From Marinilabiliaceae bacterium JC040 (GTDB taxonomy: Bacteria; Bacteroidota; Bacteroidia; Bacteroidales; Marinifilaceae): 64,000 nucleotides of DNA. Within the stretch, counting starts at the first letter, position 1. Each line of letters starts with the position of its first letter. This document shows, one piece after another, positions 45,156-54,378 of this stretch. Location of the stretch: the NCBI GenBank assembly GCA_022496785.1, contig SNAP01000006.1, positions 79,744-143,743 on the forward strand, written 5' to 3'. The notes under the pieces were generated by a model that had not been told where the DNA came from, did not search any database, and saw only the letters and a program-made list of their open reading frames with translations. Made by a program: the position numbers and the translations under genes.

Positions 45156-47591
45156 TTATAGCATAATATGTACACTAAAGAATATTCCAAAACTACTTGT
45201 TTTTATATTTTTATTGTCAGATAATCTCCAAATAGCATCTATTCTACCATATTTAAAAATATTTTCTATACCAAAACCTACCTCGCAATATGGTTTATTC
45301 ATACCTTTTGAAAATGATGGTAAATCGATAATTGTTGTATTATTCTTATTTAAATTACCCCATGCTAATTTACTACTTATAACTTCTCTAATATTTAAAT
45401 GTTTAATTAAAGGTAATCTGTTGAAAATTAATCCATTTAAATGTAGCTCTGGCATAAAACTTATATAAGAAGTATTTATATATTCACAATTTTCCATAAG
45501 ATTGAAAGAATATTTTGCATATCCTCGTGTTTGATTACTTCTATTAATATCAAGAAGAGGGTAAGGCACATTCCCAAAAGTATGACTGGCTTCGAATACA
45601 TATTTCAATTTTGTTAATCCAATATATACTCTTTGTTTTACAAGAGCTCCAACTTTTAAGTAATATCCACTTTTGCTGCCATATTTCCAGTATCCTGCTT
45701 TTGTAAGTATATGACTTATTGGATTGGAACTTCCTAGATAATAGCGTCTAACAAAATTATCCATTATTCTCTCATCATGAGAAAATCGATTGTCCATCCC
45801 TATTTCTATAGATTGTAAATTGTGATTTACCCCATCTTTAGCTAAGTCTCCATACTTTGTAGGTTCAATAATTCTATAATGTGAATTTATATTAGTTGTA
45901 AAATCGGAATTCCATTCATGACTATATTTTGCAGATATCTTCTTTTCTAAATAAAGCAAATCTGCACTACTTCTTTTAAATAGTGCTGCAAAAATATTAT
46001 CCTTGGCTGTCGTTATCATATTCTCTTTTATCAAGAAAATATTATCGTTTTCACTTAAACGAATAACATCTTTTTTACCACTTATGGTAAGAGTTCGTCT
46101 CTTTTTATTATTAAACTTATATAGAGCTGATCCTGAAAATGTTATTCCTTTATTTTTAAATCCATAACCTATATTTCCAAATAGCATATAATTTTTTGCA
46201 AACTTCTCATTAGTTCTAAGTCCTAAATTTATTTTTACACCTTCTAATTTATTTTTCTTTACCATCTCTAAATATGGTCCAAAACCAAATTTGCCAACAT
46301 CAATAAATCCACTTATAAAGGCATTATAAGCTTTGTCAGCAACTTTTACTAGTGTAGAATTGTTTAGTGAATCAATTATTGATTTAGATTTTAATTCTAA
46401 TTCATTTAGTTTATGAATTTTAATAGGTGCTAAATCTAAAGAACTAACATCAATTCTATCTGTTTTTATTGTTACATCTTTTAAATTATCAAATATCGAA
46501 ACATCCCTAATTGAAACCGAAGTCTGTTTACCAACTTTCTTTTTATTATATATAAATTCCACTTCAATATCTTTTTCTTTAAAGAAATTGGTGTGTTGAG
46601 ACGTTCTGTCATATTTATATGATAGTTTCAATTTACTCAAGAAATTCACATTAGCTGTTTTTCCTAATTCTGCTTTAATTTCTTTTATATCCCAATATTT
46701 CTTGCTTGTAATAAAATACCCTTTAAAAACAGGATCTTTAGCATTCTTAGGTTTGAATTTTATTTTATATAAGATTCCATCTTTTGTAGGTATACTATCT
46801 GTTAGATAGTACTTATAATGTAGTAAGCCCATTGAAGATATAGGAGAAATATATCCACGGCTAAGGATATTAAATTGATTCTTATATATATCAATATCTT
46901 GACTGATATCTTCTTTATAACCTTTTATCTCATCTATATCTAAGAAAGATATATTATTTACCTTTTGATTTATGCAAGTATCTTTTTTGAATTTTCTTGT
47001 TCTAATATGTTTTGTATTCTTTTCCGAGAAGTATATAGGTATACTTAGTTTTTTATTCTTTTGTTTTAGAAAGAGTTTCTTGTATTGCTTAAATAGTTTT
47101 GATTTATAAATACTAGTATCAATATCTTTTATAAAAATTAAATGCTTGTTATATTGATTATAAGTAATATTCTTAGAACGTCTAGGATTATTAATTTTTC
47201 TGTTTTTAATAATATTTCTAAGTATAGGATGTGCAGGATTCTCTCCAGGTTTTATAACAACTTCATCTAATTCAGTGAATTCAGGACTTAACCACACTTT
47301 AATGTTTCTCTTAGGATTTATTTTACTGAAAGGAATTTGATAGTCGTAATATCCAAGAAAAGAAATTATTAAAGTATCTTTTATGTTTTTTGTTATTTGA
47401 AGTTTAAAACGCCCTTTTGTACTTGTTGATGTTCCGATATTAGTGTTTTTAATCATTACATCAGCAAAAGGAATAGGTTCATTGGTTTTAGAATCCCTAA
47501 CAATACCGTGTATCTTAAGCTTATTTTGAGCAAAAGAGGAGCATGAGAGGGTAAGAATGATTATATTTACAATTAATAATTTCAGTTTCAT
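45156..47591 (-). CDS. DUF5686-like outer-membrane protein with carboxypeptidase-regulatory domain
   Basis: An 811-residue envelope protein. Signal peptide 1-21 (ends SFA-QN), carboxypeptidase-D regulatory-like domain (about 27-110; IHGIVRDSKTNEPIPFADVM), then a segment VVIKPGENPAHPILRNIIKN (about 115-135) typical of the DUF5686 family, and a long C-terminal barrel-like region ending in FSVHIML. Function unknown; probably an outer membrane protein of the phylum. It has its own -7 box (TACATTTG, 47654-47647). No neighbour suggests a role. Confidence 0.85.
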   Translation of the reverse strand: MKLKLLIVNIIILTLSCSSFAQNKLKIHGIVRDSKTNEPIPFADVMIKNTNIGTSTSTKGRFKLQITKNIKDTLIISFLGYYDYQIPFSKINPKRNIKVWLSPEFTELDEVVIKPGENPAHPILRNIIKNRKINNPRRSKNITYNQYNKHLIFIKDIDTSIYKSKLFKQYKKLFLKQKNKKLSIPIYFSEKNTKHIRTRKFKKDTCINQKVNNISFLDIDEIKGYKEDISQDIDIYKNQFNILSRGYISPISSMGLLHYKYYLTDSIPTKDGILYKIKFKPKNAKDPVFKGYFITSKKYWDIKEIKAELGKTANVNFLSKLKLSYKYDRTSQHTNFFKEKDIEVEFIYNKKKVGKQTSVSIRDVSIFDNLKDVTIKTDRIDVSSLDLAPIKIHKLNELELKSKSIIDSLNNSTLVKVADKAYNAFISGFIDVGKFGFGPYLEMVKKNKLEGVKINLGLRTNEKFAKNYMLFGNIGYGFKNKGITFSGSALYKFNNKKRRTLTISGKKDVIRLSENDNIFLIKENMITTAKDNIFAALFKRSSADLLYLEKKISAKYSHEWNSDFTTNINSHYRIIEPTKYGDLAKDGVNHNLQSIEIGMDNRFSHDERIMDNFVRRYYLGSSNPISHILTKAGYWKYGSKSGYYLKVGALVKQRVYIGLTKLKYVFEASHTFGNVPYPLLDINRSNQTRGYAKYSFNLMENCEYINTSYISFMPELHLNGLIFNRLPLIKHLNIREVISSKLAWGNLNKNNTTIIDLPSFSKGMNKPYCEVGFGIENIFKYGRIDAIWRLSDNKNIKTSSFGIFFSVHIML

Positions 47592-47646
47592 AATAGTGTA
47601 ATTTTTGATTGATTTTATTATGTTTTTAAAATGGATTAAAAACGTA

Positions 47647-47654
47647 CAAATGTA
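47647..47654 (-). promoter_or_regulatory. Predicted promoter of the DUF5686-like gene
   Basis: The minus strand reads TACATTTG, 56 bp before the ATG. Confidence 0.5.
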
Positions 47655-47682
47655 GTGTTATATTTAGTACATATCCAAAGTA

Positions 47683-48996
47683 ATGAGTGTTAAAATACCT
47701 AAAATGATGAAAGAACTAGATTTAAATTCTCTTAAAAAATACCTAAATAATACAAGAAGACATTTACATTCTATGCCAGAGACAGCTTGGTTGGAGTATA
47801 AAACTATAGACTTTATATACAATGAGATAAAGGATTTAGGTTATGAAATATTAACAGGAGATAAGATTCTTGATATGTCGTATGCTATGGGTTTACCCAA
47901 TAAAGAAACAAACGATTTAGCATATAAAGAAGCCCTATTAGAATGCTCTTCAGAATCTTTAAAATTATTCAAGGATAATAGAACAGCTCTAGTGGCAAAG
48001 ATGAATTTATATAAAGAAAAGACTGTAGCTATTCGTTTTGATATAGATGCTCTACCTATTAAAGAATCTGATGACAGCTCACATTTCCCATTCAAAAAAG
48101 GATTTTCAAGTAAAACAAAAGGCATTATGCATTCATGTGGACATGATTTTCATACTGCTATAGGGTTAGCATTATCGAAATTGATTTCAGAAAATAAAGA
48201 TAAACTACATTATAATGTAATACTAATATTTCAACCAGCAGAGGAGGGAGTTAGAGGAGCGAAAGCTATTGTAGAATCAGGGATTCTTGATAATGTAGAT
48301 ATCTTGTTAGCTCATCATCAATGGAGTGTTATGCCTAAAGGAAAGATTGTTTGTTCTCAGAATGGGACACTTTCTACTCATAAATATGATATTGAAATTT
48401 TTGGAAAATCTGCACATGCAGGTATATGTCCCGAGAAAGGGAGAAATGCAATATTATCAGCATCAAGAACTATATGTGCTTTATACGATCTTCAAAAGCA
48501 ATCTTCACCTTCAATAAAATTGAATGTTGGAACCATTATTGGTGGACAAGGGCGTAATATAATATCAGATTACACAAAATTTGAAATGGAAGTAAGGGCT
48601 AAAGATAAAAATATCGAAAAAGAATTTGCTAATAATGTTATAGAAATTATTAATAAAACAGTCAAATCCTATGATTGTGAATTAAAAATATCAATTAAAG
48701 GAGAAGCAATTGGAGCAGTAGGAAATGAATCCATAGCAAGAACAATTTATAATTTATCTCAAGAAATATCTTTTTTTAATAATATTCAATTATCCGATGA
48801 GGAGAATAGAGGGTCAGAAGATTTTACAAGTATGATGAATAGAGTACAAGAAAGGGGAGGTAAGGCTTGTTTTATAGGAATAGGTGCAGGGATAAAAGGT
48901 AAAGAATTAAAACATCATTCTCCTAATTTTGACATAGATGAAGAAAGTCTTTTACCTAGTCTCTTATTATTCTATAAATTTTTAAAATCTATATAA
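47683..48996 (+). CDS. M20 family amidohydrolase/peptidase
   Basis: A 437-residue zinc-dependent amidohydrolase of the M20D type (N-acyl-amino-acid or aminobenzoyl-glutamate hydrolases). Motifs: RRHLHSMPETAWLEYKT (about 26-42), IRFDIDALPIKES, HSCGHDFHTAIGLAL (metal and catalytic His), QPAEEGVRGAKA (Glu pair), and AHHQWSVMPKG. A 70-residue segment between the first motif and IRFDIDALP is longer than in most M20D enzymes. No signal peptide. It precedes the dcuB-ansB operon but with a separate promoter between. Confidence 0.88.
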   Translation: MSVKIPKMMKELDLNSLKKYLNNTRRHLHSMPETAWLEYKTIDFIYNEIKDLGYEILTGDKILDMSYAMGLPNKETNDLAYKEALLECSSESLKLFKDNRTALVAKMNLYKEKTVAIRFDIDALPIKESDDSSHFPFKKGFSSKTKGIMHSCGHDFHTAIGLALSKLISENKDKLHYNVILIFQPAEEGVRGAKAIVESGILDNVDILLAHHQWSVMPKGKIVCSQNGTLSTHKYDIEIFGKSAHAGICPEKGRNAILSASRTICALYDLQKQSSPSIKLNVGTIIGGQGRNIISDYTKFEMEVRAKDKNIEKEFANNVIEIINKTVKSYDCELKISIKGEAIGAVGNESIARTIYNLSQEISFFNNIQLSDEENRGSEDFTSMMNRVQERGGKACFIGIGAGIKGKELKHHSPNFDIDEESLLPSLLLFYKFLKSI

Positions 48997-49092
48997 GATT
49001 ATATGTGATTTTGACCTACCCTCTCCGTATCAAGTCCGTATTAAGTCGCATTTGAATGAAGGATGGTACAGGTCGTGTATTAGTATTTTTCA

Positions 49093-49100
49093 TATATTTG
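49093..49100 (+). promoter_or_regulatory. Predicted dcuB-ansB-porin promoter (-7 box)
   Basis: TATATTTG, 33 bp before the chosen dcuB ATG. It lies inside the N-terminal extension of the longer reading frame starting at 49052, arguing against that longer start. Confidence 0.5.
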
Positions 49101-49132
49101 ATAGTAACGTTCACTTAACTTACTTAGATACA

Positions 49133-50446
49133 ATGATAATACAGCTTATAATCGTAATTGCAGCCATCATCCTAGGAGCTAGGTTAGGTGGAGTAGGACT
49201 AGGGGTAACAGGAGGTTTAGGACTAGCTATACTGGTCTTTGTTTTTGGTCTAGAGCCAACATCTCCACCTATAGATGTAATGTTAATGATAGTATCCGTT
49301 ATAGCGGCAGCAGCAGCTATGCAAGCAGCTGGAGGTTTAGACTATTTAGTACTATTAGCAGAGCGATTATTAAGAAAGCATCCTCAATATGTTACTATTT
49401 TAAGTCCAATAATAGCATATCTTTTCACCTTTGTAGCAGGAACAGGTCATGTAGCTTACTCTATTTTACCAGTTATCTCTGAGGTTGCCCGAGAGACAAA
49501 AATACGTCCAGAACGTCCATTAGGAATATCTGTAATAGCATCACAACAAGCAATTACGGCAAGTCCTATTTCAGCAGCAACCGTAGCATTATTAGGAATG
49601 TTATCTGGTTTTGATTTAAGTTTATTTGATATATTAAAGGTATCTATTCCTGCTACATTAACAGGTGTAATAGTAGCGGCTTTATTTTCTATGCGTCAAG
49701 GTAAGAATTTAGACGATGATCCAGAGTATAACAAAAGACTTGAAGCAGGCTTAATCAAGGACGAAAAATTGGAAATGAAATCAATAAAGAATATTGTTTA
49801 TGCTAGACTTTCTGTTGCAATCTTTATTTTATCAACTATACTTATTGTGATATTAGGTTCTTTTTCTTCTTTACGTCCTGAATTTGTTATAGATGGAAAG
49901 ACTACAGTATTAAATATGCCATATATAATTGAAATATTAATGCTATCTACAGCAGCGTTAATTCTATTATTTACTAAAACAAATGGTATAGAAGCAGCAA
50001 CAGGTTCTGTATTTATAGCAGGAATGCAGGCTGTAATAGCAATTTTTGGTATTGCTTGGATGGGTGATACTTTTTTAAAAGGAAATTTAGTTGAAATAAC
50101 ACAAAATATAGAAGGTATAGTTACAGAAATGCCTTGGCTATTTGGTGTTGCATTATTTGTAATGTCGATACTATTATATAGTCAAGCAGCTACAGTAAGA
50201 GCAATAGTACCTTTAGGAATAGCCCTAGGAATTTCTCCTTATTTATTAATTGCATTATTCCCAGCAGTAAATGGATACTTCTTTATTCCAAATTATCCAA
50301 CAGTGGTAGCAGCAATTAATTTTGATAGAACAGGGACTACTCGTATAGGTAAATATGTCTTAAATCACTCTTTTATGCAGCCTGGAATGATAGCCACAGT
50401 AGTGGGGTTATTAACAGGTTATCTTTTAGTAAATCTTTATTGGTAA
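49133..50446 (+). CDS. dcuB: Anaerobic C4-dicarboxylate transporter (DcuA/DcuB family)
   Basis: A 437-residue inner-membrane antiporter, close to the 430-446 of E. coli DcuA/DcuB, exchanging fumarate, aspartate or malate for succinate during fumarate respiration. It is hydrophobic throughout with about 10-12 membrane segments; GGVGLGVTGGLGLAILVFVF, AGTGHVAYSILPVI and SQQAITASPISAATVALLG are family hallmarks. I choose ATG at 49133 (MIIQLIIVI) because the in-frame ATG at 49052 adds 27 polar residues and overlaps the promoter. ansB follows 44 bp downstream: asparagine to aspartate to fumarate gives a coherent route. Confidence 0.93.
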   Translation: MIIQLIIVIAAIILGARLGGVGLGVTGGLGLAILVFVFGLEPTSPPIDVMLMIVSVIAAAAAMQAAGGLDYLVLLAERLLRKHPQYVTILSPIIAYLFTFVAGTGHVAYSILPVISEVARETKIRPERPLGISVIASQQAITASPISAATVALLGMLSGFDLSLFDILKVSIPATLTGVIVAALFSMRQGKNLDDDPEYNKRLEAGLIKDEKLEMKSIKNIVYARLSVAIFILSTILIVILGSFSSLRPEFVIDGKTTVLNMPYIIEILMLSTAALILLFTKTNGIEAATGSVFIAGMQAVIAIFGIAWMGDTFLKGNLVEITQNIEGIVTEMPWLFGVALFVMSILLYSQAATVRAIVPLGIALGISPYLLIALFPAVNGYFFIPNYPTVVAAINFDRTGTTRIGKYVLNHSFMQPGMIATVVGLLTGYLLVNLYW

Positions 50447-50490
50447 AACATTAAAACAGAATTAACTAACTAATTTTAAATTATACATTT

Positions 50491-51546
50491 ATGAAAAAGT
50501 TTAGATTTATAGTATGCTTTATGGTATGCTTATTTATGGCGAGTGTATCTTTTGCTCAGAAGCCTAATATTCATATACTTGCTACAGGTGGAACAATTGC
50601 AGGTTCTGGAGCTTCAAAAGTTCAGACACAATATAAAGCAGGTCAAGTAGCTATTGGAACTCTTTTACAAGCTGTTCCAGAAATTGAAAATATTGCTAAT
50701 GTTACAGGAGAGCAAGTCGTTCGTATTGGTTCTCAAGATATGACAGATAGGGTTTGGTTGATTCTTGCAAAGCGAATTAATAAACTTCTTTCAAGTGAAG
50801 AAGTAGATGGAATAGTAATAACTCATGGTACTGATACTATGGAAGAAACAGCTTTTTTCTTAAACCTTACAGTGAAAAGCAATAAGCCTGTTGTATTAGT
50901 AGGAGCTATGAGACCTTCAACAGCATTAAGTGCAGATGGACCATTAAATTTATATAATGCAGTTGTTGCAGCCGCTTCCTCTAAATCTAGAGATAAAGGA
51001 GTATTGGTATGTATGGATGGTAAATTGTTTGGTGCCCATAATGTATTAAAGACAAATACTATAAGTGTTGAGACATTTAAAGCTCCAAATTCAGGACAAA
51101 TAGGAGAAGTCTTTAATGGGAAAGTATACTACACATTAAATCCTACAAAGAAACATACAACTAATTCTGTATTTGATGTTTCAGATTTAGATATGCTACC
51201 AAAAGTTGGAATAGTATATAGTTATTCAAATGTAGAGGCAGATATAGTGGAGCCACTATTGAAGAATGGTTATCAAGGAATAGTTCATGCAGGAGTTGGA
51301 AATGGAAACATACATAGAAATGTATTTCCTGTATTAATTAAAGCTCAAGAACAAGGAATACAGGTTGTTCGTTCGTCGAGAGTACCAACAGGTCCAACTA
51401 CATTAGATGCAGAAGTTGATGATGCTAAATACAATTTTGTAGCCTCTCAAGAACTAAATCCTCAAAAAGCAAGAATCTTACTAATGTTAGCATTAACTAA
51501 GACTAAAAATTGGAAGAAGATTCAGAGATATTTCATGGAATATTAA
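50491..51546 (+). CDS. ansB: Type II (periplasmic) L-asparaginase
   Basis: A 351-residue asparaginase with a signal peptide (1-22, ends SFA-Q). Catalytic Thr in ILATGGTIAGSG (about 31-42) and second catalytic set in ITHGTDTMEETAFFL (about 110-124). VGAMRPSTALSADGP is the third conserved block. It hydrolyses asparagine to aspartate and ammonia in the periplasm; aspartate is then imported by DcuB just upstream, for use as fumarate-respiration fuel. The porin gene follows 23 bp later, so all three form an operon. Confidence 0.95.
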   Translation: MKKFRFIVCFMVCLFMASVSFAQKPNIHILATGGTIAGSGASKVQTQYKAGQVAIGTLLQAVPEIENIANVTGEQVVRIGSQDMTDRVWLILAKRINKLLSSEEVDGIVITHGTDTMEETAFFLNLTVKSNKPVVLVGAMRPSTALSADGPLNLYNAVVAAASSKSRDKGVLVCMDGKLFGAHNVLKTNTISVETFKAPNSGQIGEVFNGKVYYTLNPTKKHTTNSVFDVSDLDMLPKVGIVYSYSNVEADIVEPLLKNGYQGIVHAGVGNGNIHRNVFPVLIKAQEQGIQVVRSSRVPTGPTTLDAEVDDAKYNFVASQELNPQKARILLMLALTKTKNWKKIQRYFMEY

Positions 51547-51569
51547 TGTATTATAAAATATAAATACAT

Positions 51570-52730
51570 ATGAAAAAGATAATTTCATTAATACTAATAT
51601 TGGGTTTATGTAGTTTTATACAATTTGCTAAAGCTCAATCTGAAGAATCTGTATGGGAAAAACTTACAAAAGTGAGTAAGAAAACAGATAAATTCAATCT
51701 ATTTTTAAATATGAATGGAAGTGGAGATTATATTGACGATGGTATAGATAATACTCCAGCAAGTCGTTTTTATATGCGTCAATTGCGATTAGAAGCAAAA
51801 GGACATATTACAGATAGAATATTTTATAGGTGGAGACAGAGGTTAAATAGAGGGAATATAGGAAATGGAAATATTGATAATCTTCCTACCTCTATAGATA
51901 TAGCAGGTATAGGTTTACAATTAAATGATAAATGGTCGATATTTGCAGGAAAGCAATGTACTGTATATGGTGGTATAGAGTTTGATGTGAATCCAATAGA
52001 GGTTTATGAATACTCAGATATGATAGAGTATATGAGTAATTTCTTGACAGGAATAAATCTATCTTATCAAATTAACGATCACCACCAATTGCAATTTCAA
52101 GTTCTAGATGCAAGAAATGGAAGTTTAGAAGAAACATACGGACCGAATATTAAAGAGACAGATTTACCAATGCTATTCACTTTAAATTGGAATGGAAATA
52201 TGGGAGATGTATTTAAAACAAGATGGTCGGCTTCTATTATGAATCAGTCAGATGATGAAAAGATGTATTATTTTGCTTTAGGTAACCAATTTCAATTTGG
52301 TAAGTTTAATAGTTTCTTAGATTTTATGTATTCAAAAGAAGGTTTAGATAGAAAGGGAATTATTACAAATATAGTTGGCAAGAAAGATTATAATAGTCAT
52401 GTTGCAATGGATGCTGAATATTTATCAATTATTATGAAACTTGGATATAGAATAAATTCAAGATGGAATGGATTTATAAAGGGTATGTATGAAACAGCAT
52501 CTATATCTGATAATGATAATGCAAAAAATATTGAAACTGGTAAATATAGAACTTCATATGGATATTATGCAGGAATAGAATATTATCCAATGGAAGATAA
52601 TAATCTGCATTTCTTTTTGACTTATGTTGGACGTTCATACGATTATACAAATAAAGCAATGATGGCCAATATGATGAAAGATACTAATAGAGTTTCAATT
52701 GGTTTTATATGGCAATTACCAATGTTTTAG
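51570..52730 (+). CDS. Porin, OprO/OprP-like outer-membrane beta-barrel
   Basis: A 386-residue protein with signal peptide (1-22, ends AKA-Q) and a barrel of alternating strands (FYMRQLRLEAKGHITDRIF, RWRQRLNRG, WSIFAGKQCTVYGGIEFD), ending in WQLPMF with a terminal Phe. The RQLRLEAKG region resembles phosphate-selective porins (OprO/OprP family), although in this operon a role in asparagine or dicarboxylate passage is more likely. It is 23 bp after ansB and followed by a strong terminator (52754-52799). Confidence 0.8.
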   Translation: MKKIISLILILGLCSFIQFAKAQSEESVWEKLTKVSKKTDKFNLFLNMNGSGDYIDDGIDNTPASRFYMRQLRLEAKGHITDRIFYRWRQRLNRGNIGNGNIDNLPTSIDIAGIGLQLNDKWSIFAGKQCTVYGGIEFDVNPIEVYEYSDMIEYMSNFLTGINLSYQINDHHQLQFQVLDARNGSLEETYGPNIKETDLPMLFTLNWNGNMGDVFKTRWSASIMNQSDDEKMYYFALGNQFQFGKFNSFLDFMYSKEGLDRKGIITNIVGKKDYNSHVAMDAEYLSIIMKLGYRINSRWNGFIKGMYETASISDNDNAKNIETGKYRTSYGYYAGIEYYPMEDNNLHFFLTYVGRSYDYTNKAMMANMMKDTNRVSIGFIWQLPMF

Positions 52731-52753
52731 ATTAGGTGATTTATCATATTCTT

Positions 52754-52799
52754 AAGATTGTGTTTCCGTTTTATTAAATGGAAATACAATCTTTTTTTT
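52754..52799 (+). terminator. Terminator of the dcuB-ansB-porin operon
   Basis: AAGATTGTGTTTCC (52754-52767) pairs with GGAAATACAATCTT (52780-52793) with one G-U, loop of 12, followed by a run of T. The remainder of 52800-52953 shows nothing I recognise. Confidence 0.88.
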
Positions 52800-52953
52800 G
52801 ATTTAGTATTATATGTTTTTAGAGGATCAACAATATTAATCTTCTGAGTAAATATAGATTTAAATAATATTTCTCATAAAGTCTTATTAATAGGAGGTAT
52901 AGGATTGATAATACAAATTTAAATAGTTTTTTTAAAAATACCATAAATAAAAA

Positions 52954-52983
52954 TTGTAATTATAGTAAATAATCATAAATTTG
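52954..52983 (+). promoter_or_regulatory. Promoter of the first propeller gene
   Basis: TTG (52954), 19 bp, TAAATTTG (52976-52983): both boxes at ideal spacing. It would transcribe the 53018 remnant and the gene at 53095. Confidence 0.72.
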
Positions 52984-53017
52984 TATTTAATAATAATAAA
53001 CACATTTTAGATTTTAT

Positions 53018-53092
53018 ATGTATTTAATCAAAAATCTTGCAGATGAATCAAATCCTGTATTATTGATTTATAGATTACGTAAACAATATTGA
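53018..53092 (+). pseudogene. C-terminal remnant of a six-bladed propeller gene
   Basis: Twenty-four codons (MYLIKNLADESNPVLLIYRL plus RKQY) that match the last residues of the neighbouring propeller genes (for example NLTEESNPVLLIYRLRK). All the rest of the gene is missing. It lies immediately downstream of a strong promoter and ends 2 bp before the ATG of the next intact copy. A deletion between paralogs is the simplest explanation. Confidence 0.85.
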
Positions 53093-53094
53093 GT

Positions 53095-54354
53095 ATGAAA
53101 AATATAAGATTGTATAGTTTAATAATTGTTTTTTTATTGATTTTAGTTTCATGTGGAAATGGTCAAACTAAAAAGCAAAGAAATAAATTTAAAAATAGTA
53201 CTGCATCTTATTCTAATGAGAAAGATAGTATACTGTATTTAGATTTGAAAGCTGCTACTGAAAAAAAAGTAGATGTAAATTTAAGTGAAATTTGTGATTC
53301 TGTGATTTATATACCATTACAAATCAACAAAAATTGTTTAATAGATTCAAGAGGGAGAATTTTAAAAGATAAAAATGATTTATTTTATTTTTATTCTTTT
53401 GGTGTTTATCACTTTGGCATCAATGGAAATTATTTAGGACAGATAGGTAGAATAGGAAGAGGTCCAGGAGAATTAATGTGTACAGGAGGAGCAATTGATG
53501 AAATAAATAAAAGAATATTTCTTACCTCAAATTATAGGAATAAACAATTTATATATGATTATTCGGGAAGATTCATTTCTTCAACCAAAAGATCTCAAGT
53601 AAATAGTAATTTTAAAAACTATCTATATCATAATAATAAATTGATATACAATTGTATTAATCATTTAGTTATAGATAGTCATTATTATGATCCATATAAT
53701 AGAATAGCAGAATATGATTTAAAAACCAAAGCTATAAAAAAGATTAAGAGCAATTATTTTCCTAAGAAATCAGGATGTCTAAAAGTACAATCTGGTAGTT
53801 ATTCATCTGGATTAAATTCATTATATAAATATAATAATAAAATAATGTTCCAAGAATTTTCCAATGATACTCTGTATGAATATAAAAAAGGGAAATTAAT
53901 ACCTAGAATAATCTTGAATAATTATTTGTTTAGAAATAGATTCAAAATACCTAAAGAATTGCAATCTTATGATTTTCGTACAAAAATCAATGAAATAAGA
54001 AAATTGAAAAAAAAGAATTCTTATTCGATGTGTAAATCTGAATCTTCTAGGTATATATCTCTATCATCATATGATGGTTTAAAATATTTATATAATAAGA
54101 AAAGTAAAACTTTACAATGTGTAAATAAAATAGTTCAAGATATGAATTGTTTTAAGAGTCCTAAATTGACAAAAATTTTGGAAGGGAAATATTACTATTC
54201 AATTATTTCTCCAGAAGATTTTATTGAAAAAGCTAATAAATCTATAAAATCTGATAAATACTCATCAAAGTTTAAGGCGAGAATTCGTTTTATTCTAAAA
54301 AATCTTAATGAGGAATCAAACCCAATTATTGTATTATATAGAATCAGATATTAG
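53095..54354 (+). CDS. Six-bladed beta-propeller lipoprotein, copy 1
   Basis: A 419-residue lipoprotein. Signal peptide with lipobox ILVSCGN (Cys about 20); the start is ATG 53095, not the in-frame TTG at 53089. The body has the family landmarks: ICDSVIYIPL, FGINGNYLGQIGRIGRGPGEL (G-R-G-P-G-E), YDYSGRFISS, QEFSNDTLYEYKKG, SESSRYISLS, and the tail NEESNPIIVLYRIR. This matches the 6-bladed beta-propeller (DUF4934-like) lipoproteins common in Bacteroides near RiPP loci. It has its own good promoter. Function unknown. Confidence 0.85.
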   Translation: MKNIRLYSLIIVFLLILVSCGNGQTKKQRNKFKNSTASYSNEKDSILYLDLKAATEKKVDVNLSEICDSVIYIPLQINKNCLIDSRGRILKDKNDLFYFYSFGVYHFGINGNYLGQIGRIGRGPGELMCTGGAIDEINKRIFLTSNYRNKQFIYDYSGRFISSTKRSQVNSNFKNYLYHNNKLIYNCINHLVIDSHYYDPYNRIAEYDLKTKAIKKIKSNYFPKKSGCLKVQSGSYSSGLNSLYKYNNKIMFQEFSNDTLYEYKKGKLIPRIILNNYLFRNRFKIPKELQSYDFRTKINEIRKLKKKNSYSMCKSESSRYISLSSYDGLKYLYNKKSKTLQCVNKIVQDMNCFKSPKLTKILEGKYYYSIISPEDFIEKANKSIKSDKYSSKFKARIRFILKNLNEESNPIIVLYRIRY

Positions 54355-54378
54355 GATATAAATATATAAAGTTAAGTG

